Assembly (NCBI GenBank): GCA_965153455.1
Contig: OZ234501.1
Coordinates: forward strand, 8,370,001-8,434,000
Direction of reading: 5' to 3'
DNA: 64,000 nucleotides
Origin: Sphagnum compactum
Taxonomy: Eukaryota; Bryophyta; Sphagnopsida; Sphagnales
Below, piece after piece: positions 1 to 11,780 of the stretch. The position numbers and the translations under genes are program-made. Under the pieces are notes generated by a model, which saw nothing but the letters and a program-made list of their open reading frames with translations, had not been told where the DNA came from and did no database searches. Numbering within the stretch: position 1 is the first letter of the stretch; every line of letters begins with the position of its first letter.

Positions 1-69
1 GAGAAATTCCCTAGCTAGCCGGCCTGATCAGGAAGGAATTCCTAACGCAATTTCAGGATTTCAAGGGAA

Positions 70-517
70 CTAGCTTGAGGATTGAATAATACCGAAGTAG
101 GGAGTGACGCCATGGTTCTGGAGCTCTCTGGTCTGCTGGGCTAGTGAGCAGGGGAGGCAGAAGCAGTCAGTGCAGCAGTCATTGCATGGTTCCTCGGGTA
201 GCCCATACTTCCGCCGCAGTTTTGCTCGGTACCCACAGCTGTACAAGGCACCACAGGACGTGTGCTGATGTATCAAGTAAAATATAGCACCTCCAGTCAG
301 ACAAGCTGCAGCAGTTGATCACAACCCCAACGCAAGCACACCATGCAACACCACCAATATTGTTATCAAAAACTGAGGAGAGTGTGGGAGAAAGAGACAA
401 GATCTCCAGTAGTACCAGAGGAATACAAATGAAGAAGTTATGTACAAAAGCTCCGGACAAACTGCTACTCACTCATGTGATCATTCACGAGCAGCTATGG
501 AACTAGGGGGTGAGGGG

Positions 518-548
<31 letters not shown>

Positions 549-878
549 ACCTGTGCTGCCTTGATCAAGAATTTCAACAATCCGGCCGAACGATACACAT
601 GGACACCAAAACGCGCAACAGACTGCCACACACGAACAACAAACCACGTGATGCCTGGGTCACTTCCTTGAGCAGCTATTTCATGTGAAATTTCTTTTGG
701 CTTCAAAGCGTAACAGATAGTGGCCAGCTTGAACAAAAAAATTACTCACGTTCAAAGACTTGGTTCTTGTTTGGGTTCTAGGCACTTTAGCACAATGTAT
801 AATCCGAGCAGCTTTTATGCCATGGTCTTGCACAGTCCTTATTTGTTATGTCCGCATTCAACAACAACATCTGAGAGT

Positions 879-919
<41 letters not shown>

Positions 920-1126
920 TCAGAGATGATGAGTTCACACACAAGATTCGATTTCCTCACAGCACCCGCATATGCCCGTTGTCCAAACACCGCTATTCGG
1001 GGGTGGGAATGTCTGGGTTGGCGCAACGTATTGCTGTGGTGGTATCCTGCCCGGCTGCTGTGGGGGAGGCATCACTGGTTGTCCCCATGCTGGATTCTCC
1101 CCACTTGGCGGATACGCCTCGGCCAT
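70..1126 (-). CDS. PLAC8/PCR (cadmium-resistance type) cysteine-rich protein, copy 1
   Basis: Three exons on the minus strand: 1126-943, 622-551 and 305-70 (492 nt, 163 aa with stop excluded). The N-terminus is Pro/Gln/Gly-rich (starts MAEAYPPSGEN). The PLAC8 domain follows, with GICGCCEEIES, AFWCPC, SFGRIVEILDQGST, LYSCGYRAKLRRKYGLPEEPC and CCTDCFCLPCSLAQQTREL. In plants this family (PCR/FW2.2-like) forms small membrane proteins linked to metal efflux or organ size; which applies here is unknown. Exon joins were fixed by alignment with the second copy 5 kb away. The codon across the first splice junction encodes Phe here but Cys in copy 2, so the usual CC-x4-CPC motif is altered (FCCAFWCPC). 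Intron 2 starts directly in a (GT/AC)n tract. The CDS is complete, though the 3' UTR is cut by the window edge. Confidence 0.9.
524..549. repeat. (GT)n microsatellite at intron donor of PLAC8 copy 1
   Basis: A run of GT dinucleotides on the plus strand. On the gene strand it reads (AC)n and begins directly after the donor GT of intron 2. Confidence 0.95.
881..914. repeat. (GA)n microsatellite in intron 1 of PLAC8 copy 1
   Basis: A continuous GA run lies just inside intron 1, on the 3' side of exon 1. A shorter GA run sits at the same place in copy 2 (about 6563-6581). Confidence 0.9.
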
Positions 1127-1620
1127 GCTTCAAATCTCCCGCAAGAGAACGTAGTTCGTTTCTTGTTCAAGCAAGCAATCAAGCAATCAAGCAAGCAATC
1201 AAGCAAGCAAGCATGCATGCATGCAACTGGCCGCTGCTTACAACTGGAAGCTCCTCTTTGGAAGCTCCTCCTTGGAAGCTCCTCCACAAAAAGCCATGAA
1301 ACTCCTCCCCCCCCTCCTCCTCCTCCTCCTCTTCTTCCTCCTCCGCAACACCCACTCGAGAAACTAAACAAAGACACCAAACACACACACCACAACAACA
1401 ACAACAACAACGAGAAGCACACTCGAGCACGATCGTCGGTACGCGACAATGCGGAACCGGAAATGCAGCAACTCCTCCGGCAAGCGCTTCGCTCACAATT
1501 GCCCTTTTTTTTTTCTTTTTTTTTCTTTTTTTTTTTGGGGGCTATTTTTATTAGATTTAGAATTTTCATCCCTTGTTATTGTTGTTATTTTTGAAAAAAA
1601 TTTGTGTATTTAAGTTTTTT
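1127..1620 (-). other. Upstream region of PLAC8 copy 1, low-complexity
   Basis: The 5' flank contains short direct repeats of CAAGCAAG (1168-1222), repeated GGAAGCTCCTC units (1247-1287), a pyrimidine (CCT)n tract (1303-1345), (CAA)n (1393-1412) and long poly-T (1504-1536). The first half resembles the flank of copy 2 (6802-7020). The long plus-strand ORF across it (926-1594) consists of these simple repeats plus the complement of exon 1, so it is not taken as a gene. Confidence 0.7.
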
Positions 1621-2089
1621 TTTTTAATAAAAAAGTTCTCTCAAGGAAATTAAAATTTGATGCCACCAAAAATAGTTGGCTAGCTTGGCCCATCATCATC
1701 AACTTTTTTTTTATTATTTTATTTTATTTTCCTTTTTTTCTGGCATATTCTTCCCAGTTTCATGGCAAGTTGTAAATAGCCATATACCACAGAAAATAAA
1801 ATATGGAACACTAGTGATTTTGAAGGTGGGGAATTTAAATCACCAGATTTTGAAAAACATGATTAATTAAGCCTAGAGATAGTTATATTTGTAATGTATT
1901 ATTATGAGGTAAAAAATTAGTTTTTTTTTTCCCCACAAATTTTGGGGATTTTTTTTCCACAACAGAAATTGGGGAATTTTTTTGTGAAAAGTGTTTTTCT
2001 AGTGGAAATTCGACTAATTCTTTTGTTGCTAATTTCTTGGAAAAACTTTTGCCAGATTTTTGATATCACAAAAGTGGAAAAAGAACAAG

Positions 2090-2123
<34 letters not shown>

Positions 2124-5100
2124 CCAACCCTGATTAGGTTATGTTAAGTTAGGTTAGGTGAACTTAACCAACATAACCAACCTTGTTGAAGTTTTCCTAT
2201 TGGGTTTATTATAGCCAGATTTGTGTAGATTTCCTTCTCAAAATGACCACCAAGTGATCATCTCTCTTTGGCTCCATCACAAAATTGGGGGAAAAAAACA
2301 AAAAATATGCTGACTTCTCCAATGATCCCATTTTGGCTACTTCACAAAATTGAAAAAAAAAAAAAAAAACTTTTTCTATATATATACAATTATTTATTTA
2401 TTTATTTATTTTTATTTATTTATTTATTTATTTTTCCAGCATTGGCTCAAAGGGTTGGGAATTGGTTCCCTCAGTTGATAGGTATCTTTTTATTTGGCCC
2501 TTTGGGCCCATTATGGGGCCAAAGAGAGAGGATACATTAAATATATTATATCTTGATTTGGTCTTGACTCCTAGTGTAAAGCCCTTTTTTTGGGGACTAA
2601 TTTCAGTAGCTTCACCAATATGATTGCTTGATTTGGGTAAACCCTAAACCCTAAACCTTGGCCTCAACTCCCTTGTGTAAAGTGGGCCCTCCTCATTGGA
2701 AGACCTCATGTTGAGTGGACCCAAATGATACTACCCAAATGATCTCATTTGCAATTTTGGATTCTTCCATCCTCTATTCAACCAATTGATAACTAACATG
2801 ATGATGGGGGTCAAGCTATTTTGTTGGGTTTAGGGTTTATGCCCATTCACAATTTTTGTTTGCCCTAGTCCCAAACTTAGCATAGAGCTATAATTGTGTC
2901 AAACTTTCTTTTGGGTGGGGTATTATAGGGTGTGGAGAATTCACGTAAGTTGAATGAATAAGCTTTTGAATCAATTGCATGAATTTGATTGAAGAATTCG
3001 TAAATCGGGGCATGAGTTCAATCTAGTAAAAGTGTTATATATTCTGAGTTTTTGTTCGAAAATCTGGCTTTAATTTGCTAGTTTGAATTTCTTTGAAAAT
3101 CTTGATTTCCTCCAAATTACAATTTTTTTTGGTGCCTTTCATCATTCCAAACAACTTGGGCTGATTGTTGTTTTTAAATTTTTAATATGGTAGTTGCATT
3201 GCATGAGGTTTACAAAGGGTTTTAAGTCTCCTTGAAAGGCTTCCCAAACTACTCTAGGATATTGATCAGCTATTAATGGGAATGAACTTAGTTTCACCAT
3301 GATGTCAAACATATGGCAACTCCCACATTTTCATTGCCATTGCTGCTGCAATACCACTCACCAAGTTTGATATGTTGAGAGTTGTTCTCTCCTTTCCATA
3401 GGAAGAACCAGCATATATAAAAGTGTATTTTGAACCTTGTATTGGTGGTTCTCAAAAATTGAACAACGAGTTTTGACAAGTGTTGTGCAAGTAAGTATAC
3501 AACAAGGTCAGATCAAAGTATGAAGTCTCATATGAGCCCTGGTATTAAAAACCATACAGCTCAAGCCATGTTTGAAATAGTGGCCCTTGCATCCAACAAG
3601 GTTAACCCTTCCATTCTTAATCCCCCACATATATGTGGTGCGTGGTCCATGCATCACAATTTTTGACTCATTCTTTTCTGAAGAATTTAAAATTGGCAAA
3701 GGTTGCCATGGTGCATGTTTTTAGCTTTGTTGAAGACTAGCATTGTTTCAATTCTATTTCTTTCACTGCACTTGAATCGGGCTTGAATTGTCACTTGTAG
3801 CTAGTTGTTGCTGTGTATGCACAAAAGTTCTTCACATTGGATAACTTTCCATACAAGAATGCCTATGATATGTGGGCAGATGTTCAATCAAGAATTAGTT
3901 GAGGCCTATACGCTTGAATTGTGAAGCTGTTTGTGTGCCTGTCTCTTTTCCATGACATGTTGCTAGATAGCACTGCACCAACTTAGACTTGCCAATTTTT
4001 CTGTAGGTCACTAGTATCCATAGCCAACAAGCATTAGAGATAAAGCTTTGGTAGCCAACTCTTATACATAGAGGAGAATGCATCATCACCAGGATGAATA
4101 ATGTATTGTTTTCCACAATTGCCCAAGGGTACTTTTATTACAATGGCAAAACAGCTAGCAAATTTTTTGAAGCAGCCTTCAGTCTTTGCCAAAAAAGAAA
4201 GCCTGATCCAAATTGAAGTGTATGGACCATTTTACTGATGCTGGTGGATCCTCTCTAAACAGACTGTGACCACCACCCAATATCTAGGATTTTAGTTCCG
4301 TGCATGGGAGAATTGAGTGTGAGAGAAGCAAGTGGCTTTAGAGCAGTGTTGGGCATGTATTTGATTTGAAACAATTGCTGGGTCTGGTAACTTGATTTTG
4401 TGGATTTTAAAGGTCTTCAAAATGTTCCTGGTTCTTGAGTTGCAAGGTACCAAAAAACACAGCTGCTTGCACAAAGGAATGGGTGTTAAATGTATGCATT
4501 GGAAAGTCAAAGTTTAAACATGAAACAAGCTAGTGAGATCAACTAGATCCTCACTCAGGCATTTGTTGCATTGCGTTAAAGACATGTGACAAGATACAGG
4601 CTTCACCTAGAGATACAAACAAAAGTTTCAGTCCATTGCATAACTTTAAAAGTTACAACAGTGCAAAGAAAACAAAAAGAGGTAATCAGGTAATAAAATA
4701 ATACCCTTTGAACACAATGGGTAACCTCATGGAATTAGGACTCCATCAAAAAGCTTTATAAGCAACAGGTTACATTTGGTGATCTTGAGCACCCATTGAG
4801 CTGTCTTGGAGAATTGTAGAATTCTTATGACATATGGGGATCATCCTAAGATGATCAACACTTTTATTTCAAGAATTTCACTTGGTAGATCTTAGTAGTG
4901 CAATATTCAGTATGGACAAAAGAGTAGTGGAAGAAGCTTGCAAATGAAATTCCACTCCTACAATTCAGACTGCTAGTCTAACAGATTTAAGAAAGGAGCT
5001 GCCTCATGCCAGGCTTCAATTCTTTCAGTATTTTGTCCCTTGTATGATCTGTAGCAGGTATGGTAGGCAGTTTGATTACTTCTGCTGCATCTTTGGAATC

Positions 5101-5240
5101 TGAGGAGGACTAAGATATGCTTCTCTGTTTGCGTCCCACCCTGCAGTCATCAATCATTCATACAACATTGATCAAGTACATTAGCTTTACCATAGAGCTG
5201 GTCATGAATTGCAAGATGATGAATCTTAAAGATGATTCTA
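1621..5240. other. AT-rich intergenic DNA without recognisable gene
   Basis: This stretch holds (TAA)n (2091-2120), (TTTA)n (2389-2434), poly-A and poly-T, and two oppositely oriented telomere-motif clusters (2638-2657 and 2826-2839). ORFs are short and show no family motif. Confidence 0.6.
2638..2657 (+). repeat. Interstitial telomere motif (CCCTAAA)n
   Basis: About three tandem copies of the plant telomere unit. A TTTAGGG-oriented pair lies at 2826-2839, facing it about 170 bp away. Confidence 0.85.
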
Positions 5241-5309
5241 GAGATATTCCCTAGCTAGCCAGCCTGATCAGGAAGGAATTCCTAAAGCCATTTCAGGATT
5301 TCATAGGAA

Positions 5310-6220
5310 CTAGCTTGGGGATTGAATAATACCAAGGTTGGGATTGATGCCATGGTTCTGGAGCTCTCTGGTCTGCTGGGCTAGTGAGCAGGGGAGGCAG
5401 AAGCAGTCAGTGCAGCAGTCATTGCATGGATCCTCTGGTAGCCCATACTTCTGCCGCAGTTTTGTTCGGTACCCACAGCTGTACAAGGCACCACAGCATG
5501 TGTGCTGATGTATCAAGTAAAATATAGCACCTCCAGTCAGACAAGCTGCAGCAGTTGATGACACCCCCAACACACACCATGCACCACACCAATATCGTTA
5601 TCAAAAGTTTCAAGCTTGCACATGTATTATATACCAAGGTGCAGTGCTTTCATCAGCAATTCTCCTTGGACAAGACTCCAAGAGCATCCTTCATGTTCTT
5701 ATGGGCACCATCTTTTCAAAGCAGGCTTGTTGCCCCCAGGGATGATGGCTCGATGGTATAGCCCCAGTTTGGTACTCAAAGGTCCTGGATAAACCCATTA
5801 ATGGTGAGGAGGTGAAAGCCTTACCATGTTCTCTATCACTAGGCCTGACTTGGGGGTACTGCCAACAACTTGTCAGTCAGGTCTGCTGTTGTGTTTCAAA
5901 GCAGACTTGTTCTCATTATCAAGTGGATAGAAGGTTTCTACTTCAATGCACTACAAGAGCAATATCTGCCATTTTGTGACAGGGTGCACATCGCACTTGC
6001 CTGTACCATCACTAAAGTTCACAACGTGCAACCTACTATATTCGAACTCCTGAAGTACAGGATCTCAATAAAAACAATTGAGGAGAGTGTGGAGAAAGAG
6101 ACAAGATCTCAAGTAGTGCCAGAGGAAAACAAATGAAGAAGCCACATAAAATCTCTGGACAAAGTGCTACTCATGTGATCATTCACGAGCAGCTATGGAA
6201 CTAGGGGGTGAGGGGTATAG

Positions 6221-6254
<34 letters not shown>

Positions 6255-6801
6255 CTGTGCTGCCTTGATCAAGAATTTCAACAATGCGCCCAAACGCTAC
6301 ACATGGACACCAAAACGCCCAACAGCCTGCCAAACACGAACAACATTAAGAACGTGATGCCGGATCACCTCCTCAGCAATTTCATAGAAAGTTTTGGGTT
6401 CAAGTTCTTGTTTGGTTCTTTTGAAGCGTCTTTGCTTCCAGGCAGTTTAGCACAGCTTGGAGCTTATGTGCCATTCAGATCTTGCAGTCCTTTTTATGTG
6501 CGAATACAACAACAACAACAACAACAACATGGTAAGAAATTTCTAGTGAGAGCTTGAGAAATCGAGAGAGAGAGAGAGAAAGAAGGATCGAGAAAAAAAG
6601 GGGATGATGAGTTCACTCACAAGATTCGATTTCCTCACAGCATCCGCATATGCCCGTTGTCCAAGTACCACTATTGGGGGGCGGCAAAGACTGCGTTGGC
6701 GCAACGTAGTGCTGTGGTGGTATCATGCCCGGCTGCTTTGGGGGCGTCACTGGTTGTCCCCATGCTGGATTCTCCCCACCTGGAGGATACGCGTCGGCCA
6801 T
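5310..6801 (-). CDS. PLAC8/PCR cysteine-rich protein, copy 2
   Basis: Three exons: 6801-6621, 6326-6255 and 5545-5310 (489 nt, 162 aa). Exon 1 ends at a consensus GTGAGT donor. The protein has a Pro/Gly-rich head, then the PLAC8 domain with an intact CCWAFWCPC motif, AFGRIVEILDQGSTACLTGG, a CCGALYSCGYRTKLRQ segment and CFCLPCSLAQQTRELQNHG near the C-terminus. Start choice: an upstream in-frame ATG exists at 6819, but copy 1 supports the ATG at 6801. This is the tandem duplicate of 70-1126. Exon lengths 2 and 3 are identical (72 and 236 nt), and the 3' UTRs also match from about 5245. Intron 2 is 709 bp versus 245 bp in copy 1 because of an extra block (about 5607-6074). The family forms small membrane proteins involved in metal handling or growth; its role here is not shown. 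Confidence 0.93.
5607..6074. other. Extra block in intron 2 of PLAC8 copy 2
   Basis: The flanking intron sequence aligns with copy 1 on both sides (around 355-372), but about 465 bp are present only here. The block contains two related short segments (TTTCAAAGCAGRCTTGTT at 5714 and 5896). It could be an insertion here or a deletion in copy 1. No terminal repeats are clear. Confidence 0.65.
6222..6252. repeat. (GT)n microsatellite at intron donor of PLAC8 copy 2
   Basis: Same position as in copy 1, but a longer run. On the gene strand it directly follows the intron 2 donor. Confidence 0.95.
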
Positions 6802-9400
6802 GCTCCAAATCTCCCGCAAGAGAGCTTAGTTCGTTTTCTTCTTCAGCAAAACAAACAAGCAAAGCATACAAATGGCCACACTACTCACAACTGGGACTCC
6901 TTGAAAGCTCCTCAACACAAAGCAATGAAACTCCTCCTCCTCCTCCTCCTTCTCCTTCTTCTCCTTCTCCTCCGCAATCTGCACTCGAGAAACAAAACAA
7001 AGACACCAAAACACACACACGAGGAGTGTCCGTGCACAGCCAGCGATGGATCTCCAGTCCTTCTTGTACTGTGCATTCCAAGCGTGGAATTTACAGTGTG
7101 CGCAATGGGACTGAAATTCGCGGAATCTGTTGTCGTCGTTGTTGGACGCCGGTGTGTCGGAATTCGTGGACGACAATTAAAGACGGAGAGGACTCAGTTT
7201 CGACGAATTTGTGTTTCGCGCACGATTCGTTCGCCATATATGACTTGCTCAACCGTAAAGCACTGCTTGGATTTTTCCTTCGTATTCTCAGCTCCCCTTA
7301 CTTGCCTGAAGAAACCTGTGTTTTCAGTCAGCAGGCTGTACTGGGAACTTCTGACCCCTGGAAGGTACGAGCCAGCCTGTCACTATTTCTTAAAAGTGAA
7401 AAAACCCCAGCTCTGCTTTAGGTAGGAGAAGGACCTGGGTACACATGCCCTTCCGCGATTTTCGACCTGTTCCCTCGGCCTACTCAGGCCATTCTCCTGT
7501 CCGGAAAAGCACCTCCTACACCACTTAATGATCATCACCAAGAGACCTCACTTTGGCTCCACCACAAAACTGAGGGCAAAAAAAACCAAATGCCTACTTG
7601 AATTAATAACCCAAGGTCATCAAAATGTGATACTCAAAACAGAGGAATATTTTCTCACCAAATTATTTTTTATCATCAAATAAAATAATCATCAAATTTG
7701 AAGGGAATTTTTTGGGGGGGGCGGGAGAATGTTGCAAAAAAAGGCCAATTTTGCATTAACATGCTCGTCATTTTGGCCACATCAAAAAATAGTGGAATTT
7801 CTTTTGATGAAATGGTAATTTTTGTTTAAATGCTTGAATGTTGGATTTATCAAAAATGTCGTAAGGACATATGAGACTAGAGTTCATATATGCCTATTGT
7901 CAATTTTCAAAAACTTAATACCATACCATATTCATACCCATTTTAAAATTCAATCATTTTGATAATTAGATTTATATCATTTTTTTCAAGTTTAGTGACA
8001 TATTAGTTCACAAACTTGGTATGTGTCGATTGCAATATCTACACAACATTGGTTTTGACCAATGTTGGTAAGTTCCTCGGTTTGGAGTGTCAAGGGGGGG
8101 GGGGGGGTGGGGGGTTCTTGTGACTCAGAACTAACATCCCATTGGTGGAATGGAATCGGCACATGATTCTCAAAAAAAAAAAAAAAAAAACCTATTATGT
8201 TAAACCGTGGGGTCTCTCAAGCAACCCACCAGCTCTTTGAAATTTCTTAGAAACTTGGAAGTAATGGATTTCCTATAAAACCTTAACCTATGCTACTCTT
8301 CGTAGGTTCATTCAACCCACGATCCATGAATAAAATGAATCCTCATGTGAACAATCATGTTTAATATTCCTCCTAAACTTTTCCTAATGGGATTTTTTCT
8401 TTTTTTTTTCCTTTTTTGCCCTGCATTTGAAAAGCTCTCCAATTTCATGATGGTTTTCAAGTTGCAAGAAGGATGTAGACCAATAAGTGTTTTCAACTTT
8501 GGGTTCGGTCCAAATTTAAAAATCTTCACACAAAATGATAAACTAGGTTTAACTCTCTCCATCCTCAATCCATCTTCAACATCACAAACTTACCTCTTCC
8601 ATGTATTTGTGGTTTTACAACATTTTAACAATATGTTCAAGATTAAATATTAACACAAGCATTGACATGATATTACGATGACATTGTAACATAAAGTTTT
8701 GATCCAAAGATTGTGTTCCAATGTCATGACAATATGATATCAATAAAACGCTTAACTTTGAACAAGTTCAACATGGTTTTGTGAAAACCGTTACATATTG
8801 ATGGAAATATCATCAAGTTTGGCGTATGTACTAATTTTAAGACTTGACACACTTAGCATGTCATTGGAATTGTTTGCAATGGATTTACCTTCACCTCACA
8901 CTTTGATTCTTCCCATGAATAATCATGCCTCAAATTATACTCATTTCCAATGTTTTGGACATCACCTTCCACAAAATAAGGTTTGATCAAGTCCACCACA
9001 ATAATATTCTAATCAATCTTCATGATGTGGAAAAACACTTTTAGAAAATTTGAAATTTTCAAAAGGATCTTTAAATATGTTGAATGTTCATATTATTGTC
9101 ACCACATTTTTCTTTGTTGTTTCCCTAGTTATTTTGCCAATAATGCAATAATTAATGATGCATTAATTCAAAATTGGCACTTCCATCACTTGTTTCACTA
9201 CACTACAAATCCTTTTATTCTCACAATTCAAATTGACATCATGCAATTTTCACAATACAATTGTCTCGAAGATGTTGCATTCATTATTTTTGAGAAAAGA
9301 ATAAAAGGAGTAGTCTCGGAAAGGACTTGTTAAAAGAGAATAGTAGTCTTATGGAAATTGTGGCAAAGAAACTGGAAGTTCTGCATAATTTGTCTGATCT

Positions 9401-9421
9401 GGTTTAGGGTTTAGGGTTTAG
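9401..9421 (+). repeat. Interstitial telomere motif (TTTAGGG)n
   Basis: Nearly three tandem units of the plant telomere repeat in otherwise AT-rich DNA. Confidence 0.85.
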
Positions 9422-9959
9422 AATTAAGGTAACCTGCAGCCCATTTTTTTTCCAGTCTGCCCACTAGCAAATTTCAGACCTTTCCACCCTTCTGTTGTTT
9501 CTTAAAGGAGTTGGGCAGATAGCCCTAACTGCCCATTATTCCCAATTCATCAAAATGACCCTTTTGGAAAAAAAAAATTAAATTAAATTTTTTTTGCCTA
9601 GTGTTGCAGCATGGTATGTTAGAAAGGTTTGATAGTTCCAATTTCTCGACTTTTTTAATTTTTGCTTCACACTTAGGCTCAAGCCTATGATGCTATTATA
9701 ACATCTAAGTGCTAGTTTATTGAAGTTAACCCAAGGCTCCCATTCTAAAGGCTCTCATTGGCCATGTAAGCTTTTTTTTGACCACTAGATAAAAGCCTAT
9801 TCCACAAACCCTATATAATTTTTGTACATTATTTACTCTAATATTATAACCCTTGTCTATATCTCAACAGGATTTTAAAAAAAGTCCCAAATGAACAAAA
9901 GCATGAATGAAAGTCAAGGAATCCATGATTAAAAAAAAAGATGTGAAGTTAGTTTTTTT

Positions 9960-10055
9960 TGGGGGGGGGGGAAGGATTCACAATGCATTTTAGAGAATTG
10001 AACCTTGCACCTATTGACTATAGGTAATAGTCCAAAACATTGGGTTACCACAATG
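9960..10055 (-). mobile_element. Possible tRNA-derived SINE fragment
   Basis: On the minus strand a box A-like TGGTAACCCAATG (about 10050-10038) is followed about 35 nt later by a box B-like GGTTCAATTC (10004-9995). This is the spacing of a tRNA-type Pol III promoter. No acceptor stem folds, so a SINE head is likelier than a tRNA gene. Confidence 0.4.
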
Positions 10056-10849
10056 CATTGAGAGGCTTGTTATACCTATAAGTACACAAAAATTTTGCCC
10101 ACTCGTAAGCAAAGTGTAAGATCTCTTCTCTTTTCTAAGAGGGATATTCATGAATACTAATGTAGCCTGTGCCATTGTCTCAAGTGTGAATTGGTTACCC
10201 AATTAATTTTTCCTTTCAAAATCATCTTTTGTAATTGAATTGAATTTCCAATGATAAAAACCACTCAAATTTCAATATCCCTTGCACCTCATATCTAAAA
10301 ATTTCCAAATCACCTTCATTAAATCCTACTCATTAAAGGCTTTTTAACAATATACCAAGAGAGTGCCCAAATTCCTTTATTTTTTATTTTATTTTTTGAT
10401 TTGAAATGAATTTTCAGCGAAAATTTTGTTCAATATTCAATAACTTCTCCATCAGGTGTTGAAACATTATGAAACCAACCAAAGGCACCCGTACTCACCA
10501 AGGGGCATTCCAATGGTATCAAGAGTTTGGCATGGGCCATCATGGTTTGGGAGATCTAGATGGGACAAACAAAACAAAACAACAAGTACCTTCCCAAATT
10601 TCATAGCTAGAAAAATTTGTAAGAAATTTCCATAGCATGAAAATTTCACAACTTGGAAATTCTCGGTGAGTGAGTTAGGGATACGATCACTAGATATGGG
10701 GAAGTGACTATTTTGACTTTTGCTCTTGTATGATTCTCAAATGGTTTGCAATATAATAAGCCTACAACTAGTCCTTAGGTGCACAGTAGAATCCACATTT
10801 TGGGCTCTAGTGTGTACTCCCCCTAAACTAATACTTGCAAGAAAGGATG

Positions 10850-10883
<34 letters not shown>

Positions 10884-11192
10884 TGGATAGATTAACCTTT
10901 TTCTTTTTTTTAATGGAAAGATTCAAAATCCATGATTGTTGTTTTAAAAAAAAAGAAAAAAGCAAACAAAAACAATGTCAAGTCTTGTACAAAATATTCC
11001 ATTGGGAGAAAATATCCCAAAACCATATCTAAAAAGCACAAGGTAATCTCTCTCACCAGGTCAGCTTATGAGCTTTGTGGTTGAGGTTCTGTTTGTTTCC
11101 AGCTTTCTTGCTCTCCACTGGATTTTGCCATGATGTCCGGATGAGCTTCTGGCCTCAAACTACATGGTCAACAACCTCCAGTTCATTCATTT

Positions 11193-11396
11193 GCTTAACT
11201 TTGTCTATTCACATAGTGTATGTATAGGATGTATCTGTTTGTAGCCATTCAACACCCAAGAAACCGGGTTCGTCATTGTCAACTTTTTAATGTAGCTTAA
11301 CTTTGTCTATTCACATAGTGTATATGTAGGATGTTTGTAGCCATTTGACACCACCCAAGAAACCCGGTTTGTCATTGTCAACTTTTTAATGTAGCT
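11193..11396. repeat. Two-copy tandem duplication, 102-bp unit
   Basis: The unit starting GCTTAACTTTGTCTATTCAC occurs at 11193 and again at 11295 with few changes and ends near AACTTTTTAATGTAGCT in both copies. Confidence 0.9.
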
Positions 11397-11427
11397 CACA
11401 CCTATGTAACCTACAATTTCACATAGT

Positions 11428-11780
11428 AAGAGCATCTCCACGAGTGCTCAGTATGTGACTCTGGATGATAAAATTAAATGTCAAAGTTTAGCTTTTCATT
11501 TTTTTTGGGCAACCCCACCAATAAAACTGGAACTGCATATACGTGAGGACCACTAATAGCAAACCACTTGGACTAATCATTACGATCGACCAATCAGAGA
11601 AATACTGAGCCATAGTCAGGTCCAATTTATTACACTCTTTTTTGGAGATGCACAACAGTGTTGCTCCTTTTACCAGCCATGGCAAGTTGTTTCCTGAGCT
11701 AAATCGGCACCTTTTGACTTTTTTCGCAATAAATTTTACTCTCTGGAGTCACATACTGTGCACCCGTGGAGATGCTCTAC
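11428..11780. mobile_element. MITE with about 30-bp terminal inverted repeats
   Basis: The left end reads AGAGCATCTCCACGAGTGCT, continuing to CAGTATGTGACT. The right end (11745-11778) is its inverted complement with two or three changes. The GAGCATCTCCA terminus recurs in the array at 18781-19090. The element is about 350 bp and non-coding. Confidence 0.8.

Larger units (their letters stand above)
7020..11190. other. Upstream flank of PLAC8 copy 2, then AT-rich DNA without recognisable gene
   Basis: 7020-7530 is relatively GC-balanced and may belong to the promoter or 5' region of copy 2; its ORFs show no family motif. Beyond this the DNA is AT-rich with poly-G tracts (8092-8107, 9961-9970), telomere motifs (9401-9421), a SINE-like unit (9960-10055) and (CA)n (10851-10880). 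Confidence 0.55.

Noticed and set aside
926-1594. 222-codon plus-strand ORF
   Set aside because: It is the complement of PLAC8 exon 1 joined to CAAG, CCT, CAA and T repeats; no family motif, and the real gene is on the other strand.
6604-7425. Long overlapping plus-strand ORFs (273 and 254 codons)
   Set aside because: They cover the complement of PLAC8 exon 1 of copy 2 and low-complexity flank. Open frame here follows from composition.
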